This document shows, piece by piece, positions 26,087 to 34,562 of a stretch of 64,000 nt of DNA. This DNA comes from Acidithiobacillus acidisediminis (GTDB lineage Bacteria; Pseudomonadota; Gammaproteobacteria; Acidithiobacillales; Acidithiobacillaceae). Both the position numbers and the translations under genes were made by a program. The stretch lies in contig NZ_JALQCS010000001.1 of assembly GCF_023277115.1 (NCBI RefSeq), positions 862,001 to 926,000 on the forward strand, in the 5' to 3' direction. Each line of letters begins with the position of its first letter. Position 1 is the first letter of the stretch. The notes under the pieces were generated by a model that did no database searches, was not told the DNA's origin, and saw only the letters and a list, made by a program, of their open reading frames with translations.

Positions 26087-26799
26087 AGGGCGCGTGCCAA
26101 CATCCAGAGGTCCACCCGCGCGACTCCTTCGGCTTTGAGCAGTTGCGCCAGGGCCTCGGCGGTGCTGCCGGTGGTCAGGACGTCGTCTACCAGGGCGACG
26201 TGCTGCGGCAATCTTGCCCGCAGCGCAAAGGCGGCGCGCAAATTGGCGCGGCGTTGTTCGCGACTGCCGCCGACCTGATGCGGGGTATTGCGTACCCGGC
26301 GCAGCACGTCCCGCACCGGTACGTGGTAGTGCCGACCCCACTGGCGTGCCAGCAGTGCGGCCTGATTGTAGCCGCGTTCGCGCAGGCGGGCAGGGTGTGC
26401 CGGCACCGGGACCAATGCTTCGGGACGCAGCGGGGCTTCCCGCGCCCAGGCCTGGATCCAGGCGTTGGCCAACGGTCGGGTCCAATCCAGTCCGGCGTGA
26501 AACTTCCAGGCACTGATCGCTTCTGCCAATGGCGAGGTATAGACGAAAGGGCAAAAGGTATAGTCGTAACTTGGCGTTTCGATGCTGCAGACCGGGCAAT
26601 CTCCGCCATCATCTACTGGCAAGGCGCACCAACTGCAACGATCACTGGGAAGACGCGGCAACTCCCGCTGACAGTCACTGCAGATCGCCGCGCCAGGTGC
26701 GGAACAGAAGCGGCAATTTTCCGGCAGTAGCCAGGATACGCTGGCTTCGCCTCCCCGGCGCCAGAGCGTGGGTCGCCACCACTGCATCGCTGCCTGCAT
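26083..26799 (-). CDS. comF: ComF-family phosphoribosyltransferase-like protein
   Basis: 238 residues. Two N-terminal zinc-binding pairs (CRFC/CSDC and CSWC/CPVC), a middle segment VPVPAHPARLRERGYNQA and a PRPP-binding motif VALVDDVLTTGST. ComF proteins are linked to DNA uptake and processing, though the exact reaction is not settled. Operon with trmL, divergent from the biotin genes across a short 83-base gap. Confidence 0.9.
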   Translation of the reverse strand: MQAAMQWWRPTLWRRGGEASVSWLLPENCRFCSAPGAAICSDCQRELPRLPSDRCSWCALPVDDGGDCPVCSIETPSYDYTFCPFVYTSPLAEAISAWKFHAGLDWTRPLANAWIQAWAREAPLRPEALVPVPAHPARLRERGYNQAALLARQWGRHYHVPVRDVLRRVRNTPHQVGGSREQRRANLRAAFALRARLPQHVALVDDVLTTGSTAEALAQLLKAEGVARVDLWMLARAL

Positions 26800-26846
26800 T
26801 CAGTCCTCCCGTTGCCGCGGGTGCATTGTTGCGCTCGCCTGCGGCA

Positions 26847-26876
26847 TTGACAAGGCGCGCCAGGCTCCCCTATACC
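26847..26876 (+). promoter_or_regulatory. Promoter of the biotin operon
   Basis: TTGACA (26847-26852) and TATACC (26871-26876) are 18 bases apart. The predicted transcription start falls at about 26883, on the first ATG of bioF, which would make the transcript leaderless or nearly so. Confidence 0.55.
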
Positions 26877-26882
26877 GTGCCC

Positions 26883-28052
26883 ATGGCGATGCTGAGTTCC
26901 TTACAAGCAGACTGGGAAGATGGACTGGCCGCGCGCCGTAACGCCGGTCTCCTGCGGCAAACGGAGGTCTTGCAACCCCTGCCGGAGACGCGTCCGTATT
27001 TCCGTGACGCACAGGGCGTGCGGCTACTTTCTTTCGCCAGCAATGATTATTTGGGCTTGACCCGGCATCCGGCGTTGCGCGAGGCGGCGCGGGAGAGCCT
27101 GGAGGGCAGCGAATATGGGGTCAGCGCGGCGCCTTTGCTGGGTGGCGTGCGCCCCACGCATGAGGCGCTGGCGGCGAGTCTTGCCGCTTGGTTGGGGGTG
27201 GAGGCGGTATTGCTCTTTGGCTCCGGCTATCTCGCTAACCTCGGCGTCTTGAGTGCCCTGGTTGCGGTGCAGGATCACCTCTTTCTCGACCGTCTCGCCC
27301 ACGCCTCCCTGATCGATGGGGCGCGCCTGAGCGGCGCCCGGTTGCAGCGCTTTCGTCACAACGATCTTGATCATCTGGAGACACTCTTGCAGCGCCCACG
27401 CAAGGGACGAGCCTGGATTGTCACCGAGGGTGTCTTTTCCATGGATGGTGATCTTGCGCCACTGCCGGAACTGCTTGCCCTGGCTGCCCGCTATGATGCC
27501 GCTGTTCTGCTCGATGAAGCACACGCCTTTGGGGTGCTCGGAAAGGAGGGGTGCGGCAGTCTCGACCATTGGGGGCTTGCGGCAGAGCAAGTGACATTGC
27601 GCATAGGTACCTTGGGCAAGGCGTTTGGCAGTTATGGCGCCTTTGTTGCCGGTCCCACACTCCTGATCCGTTGGCTGCAACAGGCGGCACGGAGCTATCT
27701 CTTTCACACCGCCTTGCCAGCAAACGTTGCTGCCGCGAGCCTTGCCGCCCTCGAATTGCTGCGGGGCGGGGATGCACGACGTCAACATTTGGGCGATCTC
27801 CGCGACGCCTTGCAGCTTGGGCTGCAGGGGCGATCCTATCTGCCGAGCACTACGCCCATCCAAGGCTTGATCCTGGGCAGCAATGAAAAGGCCCTGCAGG
27901 CGGCGGCGCAGCTACGTGCGTCAGGTATCTACTGCCCCGCCGTGCGGCCGCCCACCGTCCCCGTCGGACAGGCACGGTTGCGCATCAGCCTGAGTGCCGC
28001 GCATGCGGCAGAAGATATTGCGTCCCTGCTCGACGCCCTGGAGCCCCGATGA
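26883..28052 (+). CDS. bioF: 8-amino-7-oxononanoate synthase
   Basis: Condenses pimeloyl-ACP with L-alanine in biotin synthesis, PLP-dependent. 389 residues; FASNDYLGL, the PLP lysine in RIGTLGKAFGSYGAF, and DEAHAFGVLG are visible. ATG 26883 is used although ATG 26889 is equally plausible; neither has a clear ribosome binding site. bioH, bioC and bioD follow with overlaps. bioA is not in the window, bioB is at 40.3-41.2 kb. Confidence 0.94.
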   Translation: MAMLSSLQADWEDGLAARRNAGLLRQTEVLQPLPETRPYFRDAQGVRLLSFASNDYLGLTRHPALREAARESLEGSEYGVSAAPLLGGVRPTHEALAASLAAWLGVEAVLLFGSGYLANLGVLSALVAVQDHLFLDRLAHASLIDGARLSGARLQRFRHNDLDHLETLLQRPRKGRAWIVTEGVFSMDGDLAPLPELLALAARYDAAVLLDEAHAFGVLGKEGCGSLDHWGLAAEQVTLRIGTLGKAFGSYGAFVAGPTLLIRWLQQAARSYLFHTALPANVAAASLAALELLRGGDARRQHLGDLRDALQLGLQGRSYLPSTTPIQGLILGSNEKALQAAAQLRASGIYCPAVRPPTVPVGQARLRISLSAAHAAEDIASLLDALEPR

Positions 28053-28813
28053 CTCTGGGTCAGTTCCAGGAGCGCCCGACCCTCGTTTTGCTCCATGGTT
28101 GGGGTATGGAGAAGCGCGTTTTTACGCCCTGGTTGCCGTTGCTGGAACCGGATTTCCGCGTGCTGGCCTGGGATCTCCCTGGGCACGGAGCGCGCCCTTG
28201 CCCATCGGCGGGATGGCAGTGGGAGTCTGGTCTTGATGATTTGTCCGTAGCCCTTGCGGCCCTGTCCACGCCACCCATCCTCCTCGGCTGGTCCTTGGGC
28301 GGTCTGCTCGCCCTGGCCTTGGCCCTGCGGCCCTCCGTCCCCCTGGCAGGCTTGGTTCTCGTCGCCAGTTCACCCTGTTTTCGCCAACGCCCGGACTGGT
28401 CTGCCGGCGTTTCCCCGGAACTGCTGCGGAATTTTGCGGCGGAGCTGGACCAAGACGCACAGGGCCTGCGCCGACGGTTTTTCGCCTTGCAGGTTCTCGG
28501 GGATAGCGCGGCGCGTGCGCAGTTGCCCAAGGTAGACGATTGGCCTTTACCTGCCAGCGCCTGCCTGCAGGCTGGCCTGCAGTTTTTGCAGGACATCGAT
28601 CTCCGCGCCTCCCTGCATGCCTTGGCCATTCCGGTTTTGCTCCTGCACGGCGAGGGTGATCGGATTGTACCGCCGGCAGCGGCAGAATATCTGCACCAGG
28701 CGCTCCCTGGGAGTGTGCTGCGTGTTGTCCCGGCTGGTCATGCGCCCTTTTTGGGTCAGCCCGCGGCCTGTGCCGAGGCCCTGCGCGAGGTCTTTGCTCA
28801 TGCCGCTGAATAA
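28049..28813 (+). CDS. bioH: Pimeloyl-[ACP] methyl ester esterase BioH
   Basis: Alpha/beta hydrolase that frees pimeloyl-ACP from its methyl ester after chain elongation. 254 residues with LVLLHGWGMEKRVF (oxyanion region), the nucleophile elbow GWSLGGLLAL, and the C-terminal histidine in PAGHAPFLGQP. Start overlaps the bioF stop (ATGA). Together with bioC it completes the BioC-BioH pimelate route. Confidence 0.9.
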   Translation: MTLGQFQERPTLVLLHGWGMEKRVFTPWLPLLEPDFRVLAWDLPGHGARPCPSAGWQWESGLDDLSVALAALSTPPILLGWSLGGLLALALALRPSVPLAGLVLVASSPCFRQRPDWSAGVSPELLRNFAAELDQDAQGLRRRFFALQVLGDSAARAQLPKVDDWPLPASACLQAGLQFLQDIDLRASLHALAIPVLLLHGEGDRIVPPAAAEYLHQALPGSVLRVVPAGHAPFLGQPAACAEALREVFAHAAE

Positions 28814-29642
28814 GCGCTTGGTGCGGCGCCACTTCGCGCAGGCAGCATCCAACTATGAGGCGCGCGCCACCCTCCAGGATCGGGTCGGGCAGGAGATGCT
28901 CGACCGTCTAGATTTCTTGAAGGTCGACCCGCAAGTGCTCCTGGATCTGGGCGCGGGTACGGGGCTACAGAGCCGCCGGCTGAATCGACGTTTTCCCCGC
29001 GCCTGGATCCTGGCCCTGGATCTCGCTTTGCCGATGCTGCAGGAGGCACGGCGACGCAAGGGGTGGCGCCAGCGGCAATGGTTTTTGCAGGCTGATGCCG
29101 AGTCTCTCCCGCTGCGCGCGCAGAGTCTGCAGATGATTTTCAGCAACTTTGTCCTGCAGTGGTTGCCCGATCCGCGCCCCGCACTGCGCGAAATGCGCCG
29201 CGTACTGCAGCCGGAGGGGTTATTGCTCTGCAGTTCTCTCGGACCGGATAGCCTGCGCGAGCTGCGCCAGGCATTTGCCAGCGTGGATGCCGAAGCGCAC
29301 GTGCATACCTTTCTGGATATGCATGACCTGGGAGATGCCATGGTGCAAGCGGGCTTTGCCGATCCCGTTCTCGATGTCGAGCACTATGAGCTGCACTATG
29401 CGGACCTCGACAGTCTGCTTCGTGACCTGCGTGGCATTGGGGCGGCGAACTCCATGCCCCGAGCTGGATTGTTTACCCCGCGCAAGTTGCAACGTCTGCG
29501 TTGCGCCTATGAGGAGTTGCGCACGCCGGAGGGTAAACTCCCCTTGCATTACGAGGTGATCCATGCCCACGCCTGGCGCGTTGCGGAGCGTCACACGTCG
29601 GAGCTGCACCCGTTACAATTCCTGCCGCGGACACGTGACTGA
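28800..29642 (+). CDS. bioC: Malonyl-[ACP] O-methyltransferase BioC
   Basis: SAM-dependent methylation of malonyl-ACP to disguise it for fatty-acid elongation. 280 residues from the ATG at 28800 (MPLNKRLVRRHFAQAASNYE is the family start). Motif I is LLDLGAGTGLQSRRL, and FSNFVLQWLPDP is the typical post-motif II stretch. Overlaps bioH by 14 bases and touches bioD by one base (TGATG). Confidence 0.92.
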   Translation: MPLNKRLVRRHFAQAASNYEARATLQDRVGQEMLDRLDFLKVDPQVLLDLGAGTGLQSRRLNRRFPRAWILALDLALPMLQEARRRKGWRQRQWFLQADAESLPLRAQSLQMIFSNFVLQWLPDPRPALREMRRVLQPEGLLLCSSLGPDSLRELRQAFASVDAEAHVHTFLDMHDLGDAMVQAGFADPVLDVEHYELHYADLDSLLRDLRGIGAANSMPRAGLFTPRKLQRLRCAYEELRTPEGKLPLHYEVIHAHAWRVAERHTSELHPLQFLPRTRD

Positions 29643-30283
29643 TGGCGCAGGGATATTTCATCACCGGCACCGATACGGAGGTGGGCAAAACCCGGGTTAC
29701 GGCAGCCCTTGCCCGCGCCTTTGCCGCCCGCGGTGAGCGGGTTGCGGCTCTGAAGCCTTATGCCTCAGGACAAGAGGCGGATGGCAGCTGGACCGACATC
29801 GAGCAGCTCCGCCAGGCCAGTCATCCCCCCTTGACCGTTGATGCATGCAATCTCTATCGCTTTGTTCCACCCATTGCCCCGCATTGGGCGGCCCGTCTTG
29901 TGGGACAAGAGATGGATCGCCAGACGCTGACGGATTTTGTGCAACAGCGGGCACGGCAGGTCGATCGTGTTTTGGTGGAGGGTGCAGGCGGCCTTCTGGT
30001 ACCCCTCGGCCCCGCGTGGGATACCTTGGACTGGGCCGAAGAGCTGGGCTTGCCGCTGATCCTTGTGGTCGCCTTACGTCTTGGCGCGATCAACCATGCG
30101 CGTCTGACGGAGGCGGTGATTCGCCAACGCGGCGTTCCCTATGCCGGGTGGGTGGCAAATCATGTTCAGGATGGGGTCGTGGCGGCTGGCACCCGGGAGT
30201 CGTTACAGCTATGGATGCAGGGGCCTTTTCTCGGTGAGATCCCTTATCAGGGCACGGAATGGTCCGCGACTGCTCTTCCGTAA
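29642..30283 (+). CDS. bioD: ATP-dependent dethiobiotin synthetase
   Basis: Closes the ureido ring of dethiobiotin from DAPA and CO2. 213 residues with the P-loop GTDTEVGKTRVT at the N-terminus, KPYASGQEADG, and VEGAGGLLVPL. Last gene of the bioFHCD operon; no obvious terminator follows in the 84-base gap. Confidence 0.93.
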   Translation: MAQGYFITGTDTEVGKTRVTAALARAFAARGERVAALKPYASGQEADGSWTDIEQLRQASHPPLTVDACNLYRFVPPIAPHWAARLVGQEMDRQTLTDFVQQRARQVDRVLVEGAGGLLVPLGPAWDTLDWAEELGLPLILVVALRLGAINHARLTEAVIRQRGVPYAGWVANHVQDGVVAAGTRESLQLWMQGPFLGEIPYQGTEWSATALP

Positions 30284-30367
30284 TGATAGGCTTCCGTTTA
30301 CACTTTGCTGATTGATAAGGCGTAGGAAAAACGCCGACATGCCGCAACACTGGGATGGGAGCGTGGA

Positions 30368-31225
30368 ATGGCGTGGATCAAGGCAGGGTGGCTGCTAATT
30401 CTGAGTAGTGTCCTCGTGACTGGGGGCATTCTGTTGCTCGTTTATTTGCTCTCCCTTACTCTGTCTGTTTGTTGCGTCCTGCCTTTCTCTGCCGTTCCTC
30501 CGCTTTTGCTGGCGACAGTCGTTTTCGGCCTGGTCTTGCTCAGCGCGCTGCTATCGGGCTTGTTGATGCCCTTCCTGGTCAAGGGTGCGTTAGGGGTGCA
30601 AGCCTGGGAGGAGATTGCGGAGGGCCAAGTGGCCATGCGCATTACCCGCGAACTTGCCCAACGCCTGGGAGTGAAGCCGCCGCGCCTTTATCGCTATGCG
30701 TCTGCCATCCCCAATGCCTTTGTGCTGGGTTTTGGTCATCGGCACGCAGATCTCCTGCTTTCCTCTGCGCTGCTCGAGCGGGCCTCGGATGCCGAATTAC
30801 GCGCCGCCATTGCCCATGAAATGGGGCACATTTATTCCGGTGACATGCTCAGCATGCAGCTTTTGCAAGGGACGACCATCGTCCTTGGGTTAGGCCTTAC
30901 CCAGATCCTGACACATCTGTTTCAACTGCATCAGCCCGCCCGAGCCCTACCCATTCTGCTCCTACAGATGCTTTTTTTGGTCTTCTCCTGGTTGCCCACT
31001 GCCCTGTTCTCGCGGCGGCGCGAGCTGCGTGCAGATCGTTTTGCGGCAGAGCAGTATGGCGCTGCAGGCATGATTTCCCTGTTACGCAACCATGCTGCGG
31101 CCGCAGAGAATGAAGCTTGCTTTAGACCCCTCGCCTTCTTATCCATGTTTGGTGTTAGCGAGGGGATTTTGTCCAGTCATCCCGCGGCGGAAAAGCGCAT
31201 CGCTGCATTACAGAAATTCGAGTGA
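30368..31225 (+). CDS. M48-family membrane zinc metallopeptidase (HtpX-like)
   Basis: 285 residues with two N-terminal membrane segments (residues ~8-35 and ~45-70), the zinc motif HEMGH in AAIAHEMGHIYSGD, a further hydrophobic pair, and the third zinc ligand in SRRRELRADRFAAEQ. HtpX-like enzymes degrade damaged membrane proteins. The C-terminus SSHPAAEKRIAALQKFE matches the family ending. Not in an obvious operon. Confidence 0.88.
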   Translation: MAWIKAGWLLILSSVLVTGGILLLVYLLSLTLSVCCVLPFSAVPPLLLATVVFGLVLLSALLSGLLMPFLVKGALGVQAWEEIAEGQVAMRITRELAQRLGVKPPRLYRYASAIPNAFVLGFGHRHADLLLSSALLERASDAELRAAIAHEMGHIYSGDMLSMQLLQGTTIVLGLGLTQILTHLFQLHQPARALPILLLQMLFLVFSWLPTALFSRRRELRADRFAAEQYGAAGMISLLRNHAAAAENEACFRPLAFLSMFGVSEGILSSHPAAEKRIAALQKFE

Positions 31226-31305
31226 AAGCGGCGCGCAAGTCTGTTGCCAGACCGCAGTAGTAGCTTTTTGTTATACTCTGGGTTCCTTCCTCCATCGGGA
31301 TCTGT

Positions 31306-32085
31306 ATGAGTTACGCCGCGACAGGCCTGTTCAGCCAGTTTTCGCCTTGGGCAATTGCCGGAGTCTTCGGCCTTTTGGGCAGCGCCTGGGCCCTGTCCGC
31401 CTGGCAGAGTCTGGGCGTTGGCCGAGAGCTCTGGTGGTCCGCGCTGCGGGCGACGGTGCAGCTCGCGCTCATGGGTTTTGTTCTGGGCTGGCTGTTTCGC
31501 CAGCAATCGCCGCCGCTACTGATTCTCTTTCTCGCGCTTATGATCGTTGCGGCAGGTTTCTTCAATCGCAAGCGCGGTGCAGGCATTCCCCATGCCTATT
31601 GGGTGGGAACCGGGAGTATCTTTCTTGCCACCAGCGTCACCCTGGCGTGGATGCTGGTTTCTGGTCTGGTCACCTGGCAGGGCCAGTCCCTGGTGCCGAT
31701 CGGGGGAATGATCATCGGCAACTCGATGAATGCCGTCTCCCTGGCCCTCAATCGTCTGCGCAGTGAGGTAGATCAGCGGGAGGACCTGCTGCTGGCCATG
31801 CTGGCCCTCGGCGCGACGGAGCGCCAGGCAATGCGGCAACTGTATGCCATGGTCGTGCGTAGCTCGCTGATTCCGACCTTGGACAGCCTGAAGAGTGTGG
31901 GCATGATCCACATTCCCGGCATCACTGCGGGCATGATCCTGGCTGGCATGGCACCGCTGGCTGCAGTATCCATGCAACTGGTGGTGATGTTGATGCTGAC
32001 TGCGGCAGTCAGCATCAGCGTCGCCAGCGCCGTTGTTCTGGCTGGCCCGCGTGCCTTGCGCTTTCCGGCGCGGACAATGGCATGA
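31306..32085 (+). CDS. fetB: FetB/UPF0014-family ABC transporter permease
   Basis: 259 residues with about seven membrane segments and family sequences IGGMIIGNSMNAVSLALNRL, ALGATERQAMR (cytoplasmic coupling helix) and SVGMIHIPGITAGMILAG. In E. coli FetAB exports iron and protects against oxidative stress. The partner ATPase (FetA) is not adjacent. A -10-like TATACT lies at 31272-31277. rnt starts within its stop codon. Confidence 0.86.
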   Translation: MSYAATGLFSQFSPWAIAGVFGLLGSAWALSAWQSLGVGRELWWSALRATVQLALMGFVLGWLFRQQSPPLLILFLALMIVAAGFFNRKRGAGIPHAYWVGTGSIFLATSVTLAWMLVSGLVTWQGQSLVPIGGMIIGNSMNAVSLALNRLRSEVDQREDLLLAMLALGATERQAMRQLYAMVVRSSLIPTLDSLKSVGMIHIPGITAGMILAGMAPLAAVSMQLVVMLMLTAAVSISVASAVVLAGPRALRFPARTMA

Positions 32086-32735
32086 CGACGACACCGATAG
32101 GCGGACGGATCCGTGGCTTCTTGCCGGTAGTCGTAGACCTCGAAACCGCAGGCTTTGACTGTCAACGTCACGCGCTGCTGGAAATTGCCGCCGTTGTCCT
32201 GGCGGGGGACAGCGGTTCCTTGCGTCCGGTGAAAACCCTGCATTACCAGGTACAAGCCTTTCCTGGCGCGGAACTGGATCCCCAGGCCCTGGCGTTCAAT
32301 GGCATCGACCCGGAGCATCCACTGCGCGGGGCGTTACCCGAGGGGGAAGTGCTGCGCGATCTTTTTCAAAAATTGCGTGCCCAGGTCCGCGCGCATGGCT
32401 GTCGCCGCGCCGTGCTGGTGGGGCATAACGCCAATTTCGACCTTTCTTTTTTACATGCCGCCGCCGCACGGCAAAATCTGCGCAATAGCCCGTTCCACCC
32501 CTTTAGTACCCTCGATACCGTTACCTTGGCTGCGTTGCAGCTGGGCGAAACGGTGCTTGCCAAGGCGGTGATGAAGGCGGGGTTGGATTGGGATGGTAAA
32601 CAGGCACATTCGGCCCTATATGATGCCGAGAGAACCGCCGCATTATTTTGTTGGATTTGGAATCGTTTTGACCAAAGTACGCTTTCGCCTTTTCATCCGC
32701 TTGCGGGGGATGCGATCCCTGCCCGACAGGAGTAG
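32082..32735 (+). CDS. rnt: Ribonuclease T
   Basis: DEDDh 3'-5' exoribonuclease that matures tRNA CCA ends and 5S/23S rRNA. 217 residues: ExoI VVVDLETAGFD, ExoII VGHNANFDLSFLH, ExoIII AHSALYDAERTAALF. Start overlaps the fetB stop (ATGA), an unusual partnership without an evident functional link. Confidence 0.92.
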   Translation: MTTTPIGGRIRGFLPVVVDLETAGFDCQRHALLEIAAVVLAGDSGSLRPVKTLHYQVQAFPGAELDPQALAFNGIDPEHPLRGALPEGEVLRDLFQKLRAQVRAHGCRRAVLVGHNANFDLSFLHAAAARQNLRNSPFHPFSTLDTVTLAALQLGETVLAKAVMKAGLDWDGKQAHSALYDAERTAALFCWIWNRFDQSTLSPFHPLAGDAIPARQE

Positions 32736-32738
32736 CTC

Positions 32739-33758
32739 ATGACTTATCGCTTACGAATCGAACCCAGTGGCCATGAGATGGATATCGAGGCCAATGAAAC
32801 CATTCTCGAGGCCGCCCTGCGCCATGGGTACGCCCTGCCCTATAGTTGCCGCAGTGGTACCTGTGCTACCTGTAAGGGAAAAATCGTCTCCGGTTCGGTG
32901 GATTATGGGGAAGTGGATGAAAAGATGCTTCCCGATACCGAGATGGAGGCGGGTTATGCGCTTTTCTGCCAAGCCACGCCATTAACCGATGTCTGTATTG
33001 AAGCACGGGAGGTGGGAGCGGCGGCAGGAATCGAGATCAAGACGCTGCCGTCGCGGGTGGCACGCATTGTGGACCTTGCACCCGAGGTCCGTGCCCTCTT
33101 TCTGCAATTACCCAGCACCCAGGAATTCCGTTTTCTACCGGGACAGTATATCGACATCCTGCTCAAGGACGGCAGTCGGCGCGGCTTTTCCCTGGCCAAT
33201 ATCCCCGGCCCGGGCGCGCAACTGGAGCTGCATATCAAGCATGTGCCGGGCGGCCAGTTTACCGGTCATGTTTTCTCCACCATGAAGGAAAAGGATATCC
33301 TGCGCTTTGAAGGGCCGCTGGGCACCTTTTTCATTCGCGATGACTGGCCGGAGCGACCCTTGTTGCTGGCCGCGACGGGAACGGGATTTGCGCCGCTCAA
33401 AGGCATGCTGGAGCAGCTCTTTGCCAATGGCGATGGCCGGGATATTCACTTTTACTGGGGCGTACGTTACCCCCAGGAGTTTTATTATCAGGATTTGTTA
33501 AAGCAGTGGCAGATGGAACACGCAAACTTTCATTTCCATCCGGTGGTTTCTCGCCCGGACGATAGCTGGACAGGAAGGACTGGCTATATCACTGCCGCCA
33601 TTACCCAGGATTTTCCCGATCCCAAGCTTTTGGTCGCCTACCTCTGTGGCCATCCAGACATGGTTTTTGACCTATCGCAATGTTTGGAACAAGCAGGATT
33701 GGATGGACAATATATCTTTTCCGATGCATTTGTATTTGCGAAAACGAAAACGACCTGA
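32739..33758 (+). CDS. 2Fe-2S ferredoxin / FAD-NAD(P)H reductase fusion
   Basis: 339 residues. N-terminal plant-type [2Fe-2S] domain with CRSGTCATC plus a later Cys in ALFCQA, then a ferredoxin-reductase module: FAD motif RRGFSLANIP and pyridine nucleotide motif AATGTGFAPLKGM. Similar to CDP-6-deoxyglucoseen reductase (AscD/RfbI) and to the reductase components of oxygenases. The electron acceptor cannot be read from the neighbours (rnt upstream, an unknown coiled-coil protein downstream). Confidence 0.87.
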   Translation: MTYRLRIEPSGHEMDIEANETILEAALRHGYALPYSCRSGTCATCKGKIVSGSVDYGEVDEKMLPDTEMEAGYALFCQATPLTDVCIEAREVGAAAGIEIKTLPSRVARIVDLAPEVRALFLQLPSTQEFRFLPGQYIDILLKDGSRRGFSLANIPGPGAQLELHIKHVPGGQFTGHVFSTMKEKDILRFEGPLGTFFIRDDWPERPLLLAATGTGFAPLKGMLEQLFANGDGRDIHFYWGVRYPQEFYYQDLLKQWQMEHANFHFHPVVSRPDDSWTGRTGYITAAITQDFPDPKLLVAYLCGHPDMVFDLSQCLEQAGLDGQYIFSDAFVFAKTKTT

Positions 33759-33818
33759 CATAATCGCCGCTATTGGCGCAGCAGGTGCCAAAAATTGGTT
33801 CAATGGGGAGCTCGGGAA

Positions 33819-34187
33819 ATGGAAAAGACAAAGCAGAAAAGACATCGCCGCACGGCGGAAGAGCGCTTGGCCGATCTGGAAGCCAAGCGACAACAGATGG
33901 AAGCGCGGATGCGCGAGCAAATGAATAAAATTGAAGAGCAGAAGCGCCGCTTGCAGGAAAATCCAAAACTGAAGCGCGAGCGCGATGCGCAGCGGCGTAT
34001 GCTCGTCGACCGTATTTCCCGTCTCGCGAACGGCTGGGAAGCGACGCAAATTTTGGCAGCCGTAGCGGAAGTCTACGAAAAGGCGGACGGCAATGAGGCC
34101 AAAATGAGCGCTTTGCATGCGCGGGGTGAGGAGCTCATGCGGGAGCTCAAGCCGCGCCGTGGTCGCCGTCCGCGCAACAGTATCTGA
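33819..34187 (+). CDS. Unknown charged coiled-coil protein
   Basis: 122 residues from the ATG at 33819 (an ATG 24 bases upstream is possible). Lysine/arginine/glutamate-rich: residues ~10-60 form a continuous heptad-like helix (ERLADLEAKRQQMEARMREQ), followed by a helical middle and a basic tail PRRGRRPRNSI. It faintly resembles relaxosome accessory (MobC-like) helices, but nothing else nearby is mobile, so no function is assigned. Closed by the terminator at 34221-34246. Confidence 0.65.
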   Translation: MEKTKQKRHRRTAEERLADLEAKRQQMEARMREQMNKIEEQKRRLQENPKLKRERDAQRRMLVDRISRLANGWEATQILAAVAEVYEKADGNEAKMSALHARGEELMRELKPRRGRRPRNSI

Positions 34188-34220
34188 TATTCGACTATCT
34201 GTTAGTGGTAAGTAAGCGAA

Positions 34221-34246
34221 AAAGGGCCTGCAGCGTCAGGCCCTTT
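34221..34246. terminator. Bidirectional rho-independent terminator
   Basis: AAAGGGCCTG (34221-34230) pairs with CAGGCCCTTT (34237-34246) around a six-base loop; A-rich on the left, T-rich on the right. Serves the two convergent genes on either side. Confidence 0.9.
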
Positions 34247-34259
34247 CTCATGGGGTGTA

Positions 34260-34562
34260 TTATCTTCTTCGCCAGCGCGCCAAGGTGGTGATGCGGTGCG
34301 CCATGTAGGCGCGAATATACCAAGGCTGATTGCGTTTGCGCAGCAAGTTGCGCACGCGCTGTTGCATCTGCCGTAACTGCAGATCAGGTTCCTTGAACGC
34401 GCCAGACGCATAGCAAAAACTGCAAAATTCCTGGCTGCGGCTACCGTCCGCCTCTGTACCGCCGCCTTCGGGGTCGAAGCAGAGTGGCATGCCGCAGCTC
34501 TGGCAACGCTGTTTTTCCAATTCCCACTGCCGTTTCAGTTTATTCATCCCGTCCTTCATCAT
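34260..34562 (-). CDS. Small zinc-ribbon protein
   Basis: 100 residues with a putative zinc ribbon: CQSCGMPL, a spacer rich in Gly/Glu (DPEGGGTEADGS), then FCSFCYASGAF, matching the zf-ribbon_2 type family of unknown role. The tail is basic (AHRITTLARWRRR). The ATG at 34562 overlaps the stop of the upstream membrane protein (TAATG); ATG 34547, with AAGGAC before it, is an alternative start. Translational coupling suggests a joint role with the membrane protein. Confidence 0.72.
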   Translation of the reverse strand: MMKDGMNKLKRQWELEKQRCQSCGMPLCFDPEGGGTEADGSRSQEFCSFCYASGAFKEPDLQLRQMQQRVRNLLRKRNQPWYIRAYMAHRITTLARWRRR

